This document shows positions 1 through 7,863 of a stretch of 31,422 nucleotides of DNA, piece by piece. The first letter of the stretch is position 1; every line of letters begins with the position of its first letter. This stretch comes from JBAYJY01 sp041664945. GTDB taxonomy: Bacteria; UBP15; UBA6099. The DNA lies in contig JBAYJY010000038.1 of NCBI GenBank assembly GCA_041664945.1, forward strand, positions 1-31,422. The letters run 5' to 3'. The notes under the pieces were generated by a model. The model had not been told where the DNA came from and ran no database searches. It was given only the letters and a program-made list of their open reading frames with translations. A program made the translations under genes and the position numbers.

Positions 1-821
1 CGAAGAACTTCTGCTGGAGCGGCCCTGTAAACAATTGGCGGTATGCATTTTTGGCCTGCACGCTGGTAGCTGTTCTTATATGGTTGCTTTTGTTTTTCTG
101 GCAGCGCAACGAGCCGGAAGATGTCGGTCTGGAGAAAATCATTGAAACGGAATGCGACGAGACCCGGCCGGTTCGCGCATCGACCGAAGACAACATAACG
201 CTCAGACAATATTTTGTTCTTTTGGCAAATCCGGTGATTCTCTCGATGGGAACATGTTACTTTTGCCTCAAATTCATCCGTTATTCACTCGACACGTGGA
301 CGCCGACATTTCTACAGGTTCTCCACTTCGATGTAGGCAAGTCGGCGTATTATTCGACGATTTTTGATTTCGTCGGAATACCGGGTGTGTTGTTTGCCGG
401 GTGGGCGCTCGATCACTGGTTCAAAGGCAAGTGGGCGCCTCTCTGCCTTATGATGGCGGTGGGAATGGTTGCCGGTTATATCTGCGTCATCATTTTCGGC
501 GGCAACCCGTACATGTTCGCTATTTGTTGCGGACTCGTCGGCTTCATGCTGTACGGGCCTGATTCGGTTGTAAACGGCGCTGCCGCCATGCACGTCGCCG
601 GCGAGAAAAACACGACCGCCGTGACGGGAATCATCAACGGCATGGGCAGCCTCGGCCCGGTTCTTCAGGCGCTCATCATCGGACGTTTGCTTGAAGGCGA
701 CAACGGAATGCGCAATGCGAATGTTCTGGGCTTGTGCGTAAGCGTTGCCTTTGTTTTCCTGATGCTTATAGTGATGATGCAGATAAAACGGGCGGAGAAG
801 AGAAATCTTGCCTGCGCATAA
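1..821 (+). CDS. MFS transporter, organophosphate antiporter-like, C-terminal part
   Basis: The reading frame is already open at the left edge (first full codon at position 3), so the N-terminal half lies outside the window. The visible part has several hydrophobic helices. A WRYAF motif, a membrane segment and then RNEPEDVGL form the loop pattern typical of glycerol-3-phosphate and sugar-phosphate antiporters of the major facilitator superfamily. It would sit in the inner membrane and exchange an organic phosphate or related anion. The substrate cannot be told from this half. It ends 63 bases before the reductase gene, on the same strand. The family call is fairly safe; the subfamily is an inference from one motif. 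Confidence 0.8.
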   Translation, partial: KNFCWSGPVNNWRYAFLACTLVAVLIWLLLFFWQRNEPEDVGLEKIIETECDETRPVRASTEDNITLRQYFVLLANPVILSMGTCYFCLKFIRYSLDTWTPTFLQVLHFDVGKSAYYSTIFDFVGIPGVLFAGWALDHWFKGKWAPLCLMMAVGMVAGYICVIIFGGNPYMFAICCGLVGFMLYGPDSVVNGAAAMHVAGEKNTTAVTGIINGMGSLGPVLQALIIGRLLEGDNGMRNANVLGLCVSVAFVFLMLIVMMQIKRAEKRNLACA

Positions 822-884
822 AGCTTCGATTTACTGACAGTTTTGAAATCGATTCTGTTTGAAAATTCACGTGAGGATTATGCA

Positions 885-1787
885 ATGAAGAAACGGTTAT
901 TGATAACCGGCGCGAACGGATTTGTGGCGGGCAGCGTGATGTGGCATGCCGGCGGCGAGTGGGAGGTTCACGCGGTGGACCGCGCTGATATCGCTATCAA
1001 TCGCGGCGGCGTCAACCCGCACAAGATAGAGCTTACGGACGCTGCGCGGCTGAAAGAGCTGTTCGGCGAAGTGAAGCCGGACGCGGTGATCCACGCCGCG
1101 GCGATGGCGGACATAGATTTCTGCGAGGCGAACAAGGAAATCGCGGAAGCGGTGAACGTGGGCGTCACCCGCGAAATTGCGCGGAACTGCGCCGCCTGCG
1201 GCGCGCGGCTGGTGGCGATCTCGACCGACACGGTTTTCGGCGGAACGAAAGGCATGTACCGCGAGGAAGACCCGCCGGAGCCTCTGAATTTCTACGCTGA
1301 AACAAAGGTGAAGGCGGAACGGATCGTGGCCGCCGAAACGCCGGGCGCGGCGATGCCGAGGTTGTCGCTCGTGGTCGGCCTGCCGTTCACCGGCGGCGGC
1401 AACTCGTTCCTGTCGCGGATGATCGCTTCAATGGAACAAGGCAAAGAGGTCGGCGTTCCGGACGAGGAAATACGAACGCCGGTGGACGTTATCACACTCG
1501 GCCACGCGCTGCTCGAGCTCGCCGGAAACGACTACGCCGGCCTTATCCATCTCTCCGGCGGCACACGCTTGAACCGCTACGAGATGTCGTTGCTGATCGC
1601 GGACCGGCTCGGCTTCCCGCAGTCGCTGGTCGCGGCGAAAAATCCGAGCGGGATTCCCGGACGCGCTCCGCGCCCGCTCGACGCATCAATGGACAACTCG
1701 AAGGCGCGCGCCACTCTGAAAACGCCTTTTCTCAGCTTCGCCGACGAACTGGAACTGATATTAAAAACAGTAGAGGGCAGAAAGTAG
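885..1787 (+). CDS. RmlD-like NAD(P)-dependent sugar reductase (extended SDR)
   Basis: A 300-residue protein. The N-terminus KKRLLITGANGFVAG is a Rossmann-fold nucleotide-binding loop. Further along are HAAAMADIDFCE, AISTDTVFGG and the catalytic YAETK (YxxxK) motif. These match dTDP-4-dehydrorhamnose reductase (RmlD) and its relatives, which reduce a keto group on a nucleotide sugar. The start at 885 is chosen because GTGAGGA lies just upstream and the protein then begins directly with the Rossmann motif; an upstream in-frame start at 843 would add 14 unlikely residues. The aminotransferase downstream also fits sugar-nucleotide chemistry, but the 216-base gap is full of repeats, so co-transcription is uncertain. 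The exact substrate is unknown. Confidence 0.85.
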   Translation: MKKRLLITGANGFVAGSVMWHAGGEWEVHAVDRADIAINRGGVNPHKIELTDAARLKELFGEVKPDAVIHAAAMADIDFCEANKEIAEAVNVGVTREIARNCAACGARLVAISTDTVFGGTKGMYREEDPPEPLNFYAETKVKAERIVAAETPGAAMPRLSLVVGLPFTGGGNSFLSRMIASMEQGKEVGVPDEEIRTPVDVITLGHALLELAGNDYAGLIHLSGGTRLNRYEMSLLIADRLGFPQSLVAAKNPSGIPGRAPRPLDASMDNSKARATLKTPFLSFADELELILKTVEGRK

Positions 1788-1851
1788 ACGGTAGACGGGG
1801 AAATACAAAAATGAAGTGGCCAGAATACAGAACTCAGAATACAGCGAAAAC
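1777..1851 (+). repeat. Degenerate intergenic word repeat (GTAGACGG / CAGAATACAG type), copy 1
   Basis: Starting inside the last codons of the reductase gene, the sequence runs through near-tandem words such as AGTAGACGGTAGACGGGGAAA and CAGAATACAGAACTCAGAATACAGCG. The same words recur at 3199-3270, 3916-3996, 7486-7741, 9931-10020 and 10641-10816, in both orientations. No protein is encoded here. Confidence 0.7.
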
Positions 1852-1861
1852 CTTAAACGGC

Positions 1862-1920
1862 CGTCATTGCGAGGAAGCCGTTGTAAGGCTGACGAAGCAA
1901 ACCCGAACTTGATTCTGATT
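1862..1920 (+). repeat. CGTCATTGCGAGG palindromic intergenic repeat, copy 1
   Basis: CGTCATTGCGAGGAAGCCG is followed by CGGCT-like and GACGAAGCAAACCC segments that can fold back on the first part. The match with the copy at 4013 runs on through ACCCGAACTTGATTCTGATT. Further copies lie at 9165 and, inverted, at 28731. Short repeats of this type are common in many bacterial genomes. Confidence 0.75.
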
Positions 1921-1921
1921 A

Positions 1922-2003
1922 ACAGCGGAGCGCGCGGAGAACGTAGGGGCACAGCATGCTGTGCCCTGCGAAAAAGTTTTGAAAGGATTTTAAGGAGAAC
2001 AAA
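1922..2003 (+). repeat. Leader repeat upstream of the aminotransferase, carrying a 20-bp palindrome
   Basis: ACAGCGGAGCGCGCGGAG begins the element and AAAGTTTTGAAAGGATTTTAAGGAG ends it, supplying the ribosome binding site AAGGAG for the gene at 2004. The same two end segments precede the protease gene at 6244. In this copy a GTAGGGGC-type repeat is inserted between them; its core GGGCACAGCATGCTGTGCCC at 1947-1966 is a perfect 20-bp palindrome. The other leader copy has a CGCGCG hairpin at that place instead. Confidence 0.6.
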
Positions 2004-3200
2004 ATGGCGAGTCCAAAAGTAAAATTCGACTTGGAGATAAAATTCGGTAGCGAATACGGGCCGGAAGAAGAGAAAGCGATAATTGATATCCTGCATAAGA
2101 ACGCGCCGACGAGCGGCGACGCATGCATTCAGTTCGAAAAGGAATTCGCGGAGTACTGCGGGACAAAATACGCGCGCGCAACAAGCAACGGAACGGCGTC
2201 GCTTTTCCTCTCCATGCTCGCGCTCGGCGTCGGGCCCGGAACGCGCGTTCTCACAACGCCGCTGACGTGGATCGCCACCGCCGCCGCCGCGACAACTCTC
2301 GGCGCCGAAGTCGACTTGGTCGACATCGATCCGGTCACCTACAACATGGACCCGAAGAGCCTCGCGGAGAAGATCACGCCCAACACGAAGGCAGTCGCGC
2401 CGGTGCATCTCTATGGCCAGTGCTGCGACATGGACGCGATAATGGCGCTTGCGGCAAAGCACGGGTTTGCGGTTGTCGAGGACGCCTGCCACACTGTCGG
2501 CGGCGAGTACAAGGGCCGCAAGGCGGGCAGCATCGGCGCAACCGGCTGCTTCAGCTTCCACGAGCAGAAAAACATGTCCACTCTCGGCGAGGGCGGCATG
2601 ATCGTCACCGACGACCCGGACCTCTTCGAGACGATCTCGCTATACCGCTCGCATTGCACACGCGTTTACGGCAAAAGCACAAAGTACTGCTCGATTGACG
2701 AATCGAAATTCCCGATGGGCAAACGCTTCTGGGGTCAGGACTTCGACGACACGGGCTACAACTTCCGCATGACGGACATTCAGGCGGCGGTCGGCATTAT
2801 TCAGTTGAGAAAGCTCGACGCGATGAACCAGAAGCGGATCGACAACGCGGCGTACATAACCGAAGGCCTGCGCGGAACGCCGGGGATCACTCTGCCGACG
2901 GTCATGCCGGCCTGCAAGCATATTTTCCACCTCTATGCCGTTGAGATCGACGAGGCCGCGTTCGGAATGAATAAAGAGGATTTCATCTACGCGATGCTGT
3001 ACGATCGCGGAATAAAATGCGGCGCGCACTATACGCCCCTGCACTGGACGACGGCGTTTAAGAATCTCGGATTCAAAAAGGGAATGTTGCCAGTTGCGGA
3101 CGCGGTCGGCGAGCGGATCGTCACGCTGCCCATCAACCCGCGCCAGACCCGCGAGGCGCTCGACTACCTTGTCGAGAGCGTCAAGGCGTTGAAGAAATAG
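2004..3200 (+). CDS. DegT/DnrJ/EryC1/StrS-family PLP-dependent aminotransferase
   Basis: A 398-residue protein of the usual length for this fold-type-I aminotransferase family, which aminates keto-sugars attached to nucleotides or related precursors. Visible motifs are the cofactor-loop segment ATSNGTASL near residue 60, the VVEDACHTVGG aspartate motif near residue 160, and FSFHEQKNMSTLGEGGM, in which Lys189 should form the Schiff base with PLP. The start is supported by AAGGAG eight bases upstream. Together with the RmlD-like reductase it suggests a small sugar-nucleotide pathway, perhaps for surface polysaccharide. The family is clear; the substrate is not. Confidence 0.92.
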   Translation: MASPKVKFDLEIKFGSEYGPEEEKAIIDILHKNAPTSGDACIQFEKEFAEYCGTKYARATSNGTASLFLSMLALGVGPGTRVLTTPLTWIATAAAATTLGAEVDLVDIDPVTYNMDPKSLAEKITPNTKAVAPVHLYGQCCDMDAIMALAAKHGFAVVEDACHTVGGEYKGRKAGSIGATGCFSFHEQKNMSTLGEGGMIVTDDPDLFETISLYRSHCTRVYGKSTKYCSIDESKFPMGKRFWGQDFDDTGYNFRMTDIQAAVGIIQLRKLDAMNQKRIDNAAYITEGLRGTPGITLPTVMPACKHIFHLYAVEIDEAAFGMNKEDFIYAMLYDRGIKCGAHYTPLHWTTAFKNLGFKKGMLPVADAVGERIVTLPINPRQTREALDYLVESVKALKK

Positions 3201-3506
3201 CAGCCGGTAGCGAGTAGCGGGAACATAGGGAAATACGTAAAAGAAAAAGACAGAATTCAGAATACGCGGAAAGATATAAACGCCGTCGGGACTGGTGGTT
3301 GGCAGCCGGAAAAAAGCATAAAACAGTATTCAGCAAAAGGTAAGCCGTTAAGTTATATCATAAGAAAAGAACAATCGCTTTCCTGGCCGCCTCCGATTCT
3401 CTGTCTTTATTTTTAATCTTTATGCCCAATGCCTAAAGTCTAATGCCCTATGCCGCATTTTAAATTCTGTGTTATAATCCCCGAAGAACAACATGAGGAA
3501 CAACAA
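3199..3506 (+). repeat. Intergenic stretch with word repeats, copy 2
   Basis: No gene is seen in these 300 bases. 3199-3270 carries the GTAGCGAGTAGCGGG and CAGAATTCAGAATACGCGG words of the dispersed family. Around 3421-3455 there is a second low-complexity run of ATGCC words (AATGCCTAAAGTCTAATGCC). GTTATAATCC at 3471-3480 could be a -10 box for the zinc-ribbon gene, but no convincing -35 box precedes it. Confidence 0.6.
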
Positions 3507-3926
3507 ATGAACTGCCCTGTTTGCCGTGTGGATATGATCGTTGTCGAATACGAGGGTGTCGAGCTGGACCACTGCGTGAAGTGCTCCGGCGTCTGGTTCG
3601 ACCGAAACGAACTCGAGTATTTTCTGGAACGCTCTCAGTTGCGCATCGAGGACCTGCACATCAAGGCCGCGACGGCTGTAGGGGCGGATTTCAAATCCGC
3701 CCCCGGCGCGAAGGAAAAGCTGCGCCGCTGCCCTCTTTGCCGCAAACCGATGGCGAAACTCGCCGTCGGCGGCGCCGACCCGCTGCTTATCGACCGCTGC
3801 GAGCGCCATGGCGGCTACTGGTTCGACGGCGGCGAACTCCCCCGCGCGGCTCGCGGCAACTTTCAGGAGAGCGAATGGAAACGCGTCGCTTCTTTCCTCG
3901 GCGAACTGTTCCCTGAAAAACAGTAG
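3507..3926 (+). CDS. TFIIB-type zinc-ribbon protein, two ribbons
   Basis: A 139-residue cytoplasmic protein with two copies of the zf-TFIIB ribbon. The first is CPVCRVDM followed by HCVKCSGVWFDRNEL; the second is CPLCRKPM followed by RCERHGGYWFDGGEL, where one metal ligand appears to be His. Each would bind one zinc ion. The start at 3507 has GAGGA upstream and begins directly with the first CxxC. The gene lies just upstream of LemA and two M48 proteases, a neighbourhood I have often seen for this family, so a role in membrane-protein quality control is plausible but not shown. The linker between the ribbons is partly encoded by an inserted palindromic repeat (see 3681-3703). Confidence 0.85.
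   Translation: MNCPVCRVDMIVVEYEGVELDHCVKCSGVWFDRNELEYFLERSQLRIEDLHIKAATAVGADFKSAPGAKEKLRRCPLCRKPMAKLAVGGADPLLIDRCERHGGYWFDGGELPRAARGNFQESEWKRVASFLGELFPEKQ
3681..3703 (+). repeat. GTAGGGGC-type palindrome inside a coding sequence
   Basis: GGGGCGGATTT-C-AAATCCGCCCC is a perfect inverted repeat with a one-base centre. It is preceded by GTA, as is the intergenic palindrome at 1947. It is in frame and adds the residues VGADFKSAPG to the linker between the two zinc ribbons, where extra length should be harmless. Confidence 0.8.
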
Positions 3927-4213
3927 ACGGCAAACAGAAGACAGCAGACAGGGAAATGCTTAAAAGCAGTAGCCGGGAATTGGTAGCAGGAGAAAAGCAA
4001 CCTTAGAGAAAACGTCATTGCGAGGAACGAAGTGACGAAGCAAACCCGAACTCGATTCTCATTTGTTTGGCAGATCGCAGCTTTTAGCAAAAGGAGCGCT
4101 TGTCATTCCTTCTCCCCTGCTTGTCATTCCGAGCGAAGCGAGGAATCTTCAATAAAACAACAATATGTCTTCAATCTTTTTCCGAAACCCATTCTTAAAA
4201 AGGAGAATCTCTC
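3916..4213 (+). repeat. Repeat-filled gap before lemA (copies of three repeat families)
   Basis: No gene is visible. 3916-3996 carries GTAGACGGCAAACAG and CAGTAGCCGGGAATTGG words directly after the zinc-ribbon stop codon. 4013-4061 is the second copy of the CGTCATTGCGAGG repeat, matching 1862-1920 into its downstream flank. 4122-4149 is a TGTCATTCCGAGCGAAGCG repeat that folds on itself; an inverted relative is at 10611. The final bases supply AAAAGGAG, the ribosome binding site for lemA. Confidence 0.7.
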
Positions 4214-4783
4214 ATGGCAATGATCTTCGTATTATTCATTTTGATTATTGGAATCAGCCTTGTCGCCCTGATGGGCATGTACAACGGGCTCGTGCGGCTG
4301 CGCAATCAGGTTAAAAATGCGTGGTCGCAGATCGACGTGCAACTCAAGCGGCGGCACGACCTGATCCCGAATCTCATGGAGACGGCGAAAGGCTACATGC
4401 AGCACGAACGCCAGACGCTCGAACACGTCACGGCGTCGCGCAACCTCGCGCAGTCGGCGTCCGCCGCCGGCGACACCGGCAAACAGATCGGCGCAGAACA
4501 GCAACTCGGCGGCGCCCTCATGAAATTCTTCGCCGTCGCCGAAAACTACCCGGACCTCAAGGCGAACCAGAACTTTCTCGCCCTTCAGGAGGAACTTTCC
4601 TCTACCGAAAACAAAATCGGGTTCGCCCGCCAGTTCTTCAACGATTCCGTCATGCTCTACAACACAAAGATACAGTCCGTGCCGACAAACATCATCGCCG
4701 GCATGTTCAATTTCAAGGAAGAAAAATCCTTCGAACTCGACAACCCGGAGGAAAAAGAAGTCCCGAAGGTCAGTTTCAGCTAA
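4214..4783 (+). CDS. lemA: LemA family membrane protein
   Basis: A 189-residue protein with one N-terminal membrane segment (about residues 3-24), followed by the family signature NQVKNAWSQIDVQLKRRHDLIPNL and a long helical domain ending in an acidic tail. LemA proteins are small membrane-anchored helical proteins, often encoded with M48 metalloproteases, and their biochemical role is poorly known. AAAAGGAG lies nine bases upstream of the start. The stop codon is two bases from the ATG of the next gene, so the two are very likely co-translated. Confidence 0.93.
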   Translation: MAMIFVLFILIIGISLVALMGMYNGLVRLRNQVKNAWSQIDVQLKRRHDLIPNLMETAKGYMQHERQTLEHVTASRNLAQSASAAGDTGKQIGAEQQLGGALMKFFAVAENYPDLKANQNFLALQEELSSTENKIGFARQFFNDSVMLYNTKIQSVPTNIIAGMFNFKEEKSFELDNPEEKEVPKVSFS

Positions 4784-4785
4784 AA

Positions 4786-6125
4786 ATGCTCCGCCAAATT
4801 CGGATCAACAGGCTGCTTTCTATACTCCTCGTGTTGGCAACGGGACTTTTATATTGCGCAATTGGCTACGCATTGGTTGGCTTTATTTCAGCGGTGAGCT
4901 TGATCGCTCTTAATCTATACCCCGTTGATAAATACAATATCTACGGCATTGCTATTGGCTTGATTTTTTGGGGGACTCTTGTCTTATACAATATAAGATC
5001 AGGAGACAAAACAATTCTTGCGAACAGCGGCGCAAAAAAAGTCACTCACAATGATTTTCCTCGGCTTTTTAATGTGATTGAAGAGATGAAAATAGCTTCA
5101 GGGCTCAATATTATGCCCGGTATTTATGTTGTAAACGATCCTTCTCCAAATGCTTTTTCAACAAGAAAGAACTCCCGAAGCGCGTCAATTGTTGTAACTT
5201 CAGGAATTCTTTCAAAGTTAAGCAGAAATGAGCTTCAAGGCGTAATCGCTCATGAGATTGCCCATATAAAAAACAACGATTCTTCGTTTATTATTATGTT
5301 GTCGAACCTCGTTTGGTTTAAACGTCTGACTGATGGTATTTTTGTTGCCAACATTCCACGTATGCCAAAGACTTATAGGCTTACTGTGCATTTACCCTTT
5401 ATGCCGATATCTAATAGAATAACCGTGTATACTTTTAATATACTGTACTTTTTGTGCTGGGGCCTATTTTTTTTAGCGACAAAAAAGATCATCTTTATTT
5501 TGATATGGTTTTTGGTTTGGCTTTTATCATATTCTCCGGAATGGGCACAGTGGTTTTATTCAACAGCGTCTAAGCGTAGGGAATATATTGCCGATGCATA
5601 TTCAGTATTTTACACGCGCGATCCACAAGAATTGATTTGCGCGCTGAAAAAAATAGATTCGTCTCAGCAAGGCCTTTACAGGGCGAGCGCCTTAACCGCC
5701 CCTTTATACATAGTGAATCCATATATCGTCAGAGAAAAAATTCCGGCAATCAGACTCATCCACCGCTGAAACATCGAATTGATATTCTCCAAGCTGCTTC
5801 AAAAAACTTCTCTCTCGAAAAATATCAGAACGAATGGCGAAATCGCGTTTCTCCACATAGCGGCTATTCACTATTCAGCGATAACGAATTTTCACAAATT
5901 CCCATAATCTCCACTCCTCAAATTTCAGTTGCGGATGAAGAATCAAAAAGCGTTGCCTCTGCTTTGGAAATAAAGAACTTTTTTAGAAGCAGTAAAAAAT
6001 ATGATTCCGTGAATTGCGGTTGCGGCGTGAAGCTGAAAACGCCGCCGGATTTTCATTCGGATGAAATTAAATGCCCGAAGTGCGGAACGAACCATAAAAC
6101 AAAACGCCGAAAGAAAAAGAAATGA
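4786..6125 (+). pseudogene. M48 (HtpX-like) metalloprotease, broken by a one-base frameshift
   Basis: The first 327 codons encode N-terminal membrane helices, the zinc site HEIAH (His156, Glu157, His160), further hydrophobic helices and REYIAD, whose Glu266 is the third metal ligand. The frame then ends at 5769. The missing C-terminus continues one base back: HPPLKHRIDILQ and a final CGCGVKL...CPKCG zinc ribbon run to 6125, parallel to the intact paralogue at 6244. The break lies near the A6 run at 5735-5740; one more A would restore about 446 residues. The gene is far more AT-rich than lemA and the second protease, so its history differs. It could be a recent pseudogene, a slippage-prone gene or an assembly error. 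Confidence 0.8.
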
Positions 6126-6152
6126 ATTATAATATATCGAAGTTAAATCCAT

Positions 6153-6230
6153 AGCGGAGCGCGCGGAGTCGCGCGAAGCGTTAAAAAGTTTGAAAGGATT
6201 TTAAGGAAAACTTTTCAAAGGTTTCCTTAA
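6153..6230 (+). repeat. Leader repeat upstream of the second M48 protease, with a hairpin over the AAGGA site
   Basis: AGCGGAGCGCGCGGAG and then AAAAAGTTTGAAAGGATTTTAAGGA match the leader at 1922-2003 almost base for base. Here a CGCGCG-GAGT-CGCGCG hairpin sits between the two parts. At 6203-6229 AAGGAAAACTTT can pair with AAAGGTTTCCTT with one mismatch, hiding the AAGGA segment in a stem just before the gene. Confidence 0.55.
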
Positions 6231-6243
6231 CAATAATAAATAA

Positions 6244-7476
6244 ATGTGGCGACAGATTAGTTCCAACAGACAGAAGTCGTTCTTTCTCGCGGCGGCGATG
6301 GCGTTCGTGCTGCTGTTCATGGGCTACGCGGTCGGCGTGGTCATGGGCGGAAGCGCCATGGGGTTCTTCGGCATGTTCGCGGCGCTCATTCTCTGGTTCA
6401 TGCTCACGCTCATCAGCTACTTCAACGGCGATAAAATCCTGCTCGGCGTCAGCGGCGCGAAGAAAATCACGCGCGACGATCTGCCTGAACTTTTCAACGT
6501 GGTCGAGGAGATGAAGATCGCGTCCGGCTTCACGCGCGTTCCGGACATCTATGTGATCGACGACGCGTCGCCGAACGCGTTTGCCACCGGCCGCAGCCCT
6601 GAGAGCGCCTCGGTCGCGGTGACGTCGGGACTGATGCAGCGGCTGAACCGCGACGAGCTTCAGGGCGTTATCGCGCACGAGATGTCCCACATCGTCAACC
6701 GCGACGTGCTGTTCATGATGATGATCGGCATTATGATGGGCGCGGTGGTGATGATGGCGGACATGTTCTTCCGGATATCGTTCCGCAGCGGCATAGGGCG
6801 CCGGTCGTCGCGCGACTCCGGCCAGCTCGCGATCGTCATGCTCGTGGTCTCGCTCGTCTTTATGATCGTCGCTCCGTTCGCCGCGCAAATGATTTACTTC
6901 GCGGTTTCACGCAAGCGCGAGTTTCTGGCGGACGCCTGCGGCGCTCAGCTTACCCGCTACCCGGACGGACTCGCCTCCGCGCTCGAAAAAATTTCCGCCT
7001 CTCCGCAGACGGTCGCGACCGCGAACCGCGTCACGGCGCCGATGTACATCGTCAATCCATACAGCGGCATGAAGAAAATGGCCGCGAGCCTGCTCGCCAC
7101 GCACCCGCCGATCGAAGAGCGCGTTCGCGTGCTGCGCGGCATGGCCGGCCAGCATTCGTTCGAGGCCTACCAGCAGGCATGGAAGGCCTCCGGAAAACGC
7201 GAAATTCTGTTCTCCCCTAACGAGTTGAAGAACAACCTGTTCTCGCAATCCGGCGCGGCGGCGCTCGCAACGCGCGGCGCGCCCTCCCCTGCCCCGAAAC
7301 CGGCGGCGCAACCCCAATCGCAGGCTCAGCGGACCGCCGTCAATGATTTCTTCTGGCGCCAGGACGGCTATGGTTTCATCGACTGCGACTGCGGCGTCCG
7401 CCTAAAAATTCCGTCGAAATTCCATTCCAAAACGGTTTATTGCACTAAATGCGGAAAACGGTTCGATCTGCCATGA
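6244..7476 (+). CDS. M48 family (HtpX-like) zinc metalloprotease with C-terminal zinc ribbon
   Basis: A 410-residue membrane protease. Two N-terminal membrane helices (about residues 13-55) precede the conserved segment ITRDDLPELFNVVEEM. The catalytic HEMSH motif (His145, Glu146, His149) lies just before a third hydrophobic stretch, and REFLAD supplies Glu226 as third zinc ligand. A low-complexity Ala/Pro/Gln linker near residues 340-360 leads to a CDC...CTKC zinc ribbon that ordinary HtpX lacks. HtpX-type enzymes cut misfolded inner-membrane proteins. The gene follows its broken paralogue and lemA. There is no good ribosome binding site at the usual distance; the nearest AAGGA is in the hairpin at 6203. 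No terminator is seen after it. Confidence 0.92.
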   Translation: MWRQISSNRQKSFFLAAAMAFVLLFMGYAVGVVMGGSAMGFFGMFAALILWFMLTLISYFNGDKILLGVSGAKKITRDDLPELFNVVEEMKIASGFTRVPDIYVIDDASPNAFATGRSPESASVAVTSGLMQRLNRDELQGVIAHEMSHIVNRDVLFMMMIGIMMGAVVMMADMFFRISFRSGIGRRSSRDSGQLAIVMLVVSLVFMIVAPFAAQMIYFAVSRKREFLADACGAQLTRYPDGLASALEKISASPQTVATANRVTAPMYIVNPYSGMKKMAASLLATHPPIEERVRVLRGMAGQHSFEAYQQAWKASGKREILFSPNELKNNLFSQSGAAALATRGAPSPAPKPAAQPQSQAQRTAVNDFFWRQDGYGFIDCDCGVRLKIPSKFHSKTVYCTKCGKRFDLP

Positions 7477-7485
7477 AAAGCATTA

Positions 7486-7741
7486 GATAGCAGACGGTAG
7501 AAAGTAGATAGGGAAAAGAAAAGGCAAAAACAGTAGCCGGGGAATGGTAGCTGGGTACTGAGAAAGATAAAAGGAAGTAGGAGTTAGCGGTTATGCATTT
7601 CGCTGTATTCTGAGTTCTGTATTCTGTATTCTTCTTTTAAGCTTTCGCTGACTACTGACTGCTGTTTGCCGTCTACTGCTTTTCGCCTTTCCCTGAGTTC
7701 TCGCTGCTCTTTGCTCGCTACTTCTTTTTGTGACCTACGTC
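7486..7741. repeat. Two oppositely oriented blocks of the intergenic word repeat, copy 4
   Basis: 7486-7575 reads in the sense orientation (GCAGACGGTAGAAAGTAG, CAGTAGCCGGGGAATGG). 7590-7735 carries the complementary words (TGTATTCTGAGTTCTG, GCCGTCTACTGC). The two blocks face each other and could form a long imperfect stem in the transcript downstream of the protease gene. No open frame of interest is present between 7477 and 7863. Confidence 0.65.
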
Positions 7742-7863
7742 ACCCTGAATAATTTTTGCCCCCTGTGTTAGTTAACCTGAAAACAGTACATAATTATTTG
7801 AAATGGAACCTGATTCAACCCGATCTTGTTAGTAAGGCAGAAGCTAAATTGAGGAGAAGACTA

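Noticed and set aside
5730..5745. Programmed -1 frameshifting in the M48 gene
   Set aside because: The codons GAA AAA ATT do not allow proper re-pairing in both ribosomal sites, and no downstream stimulatory structure was recognised.
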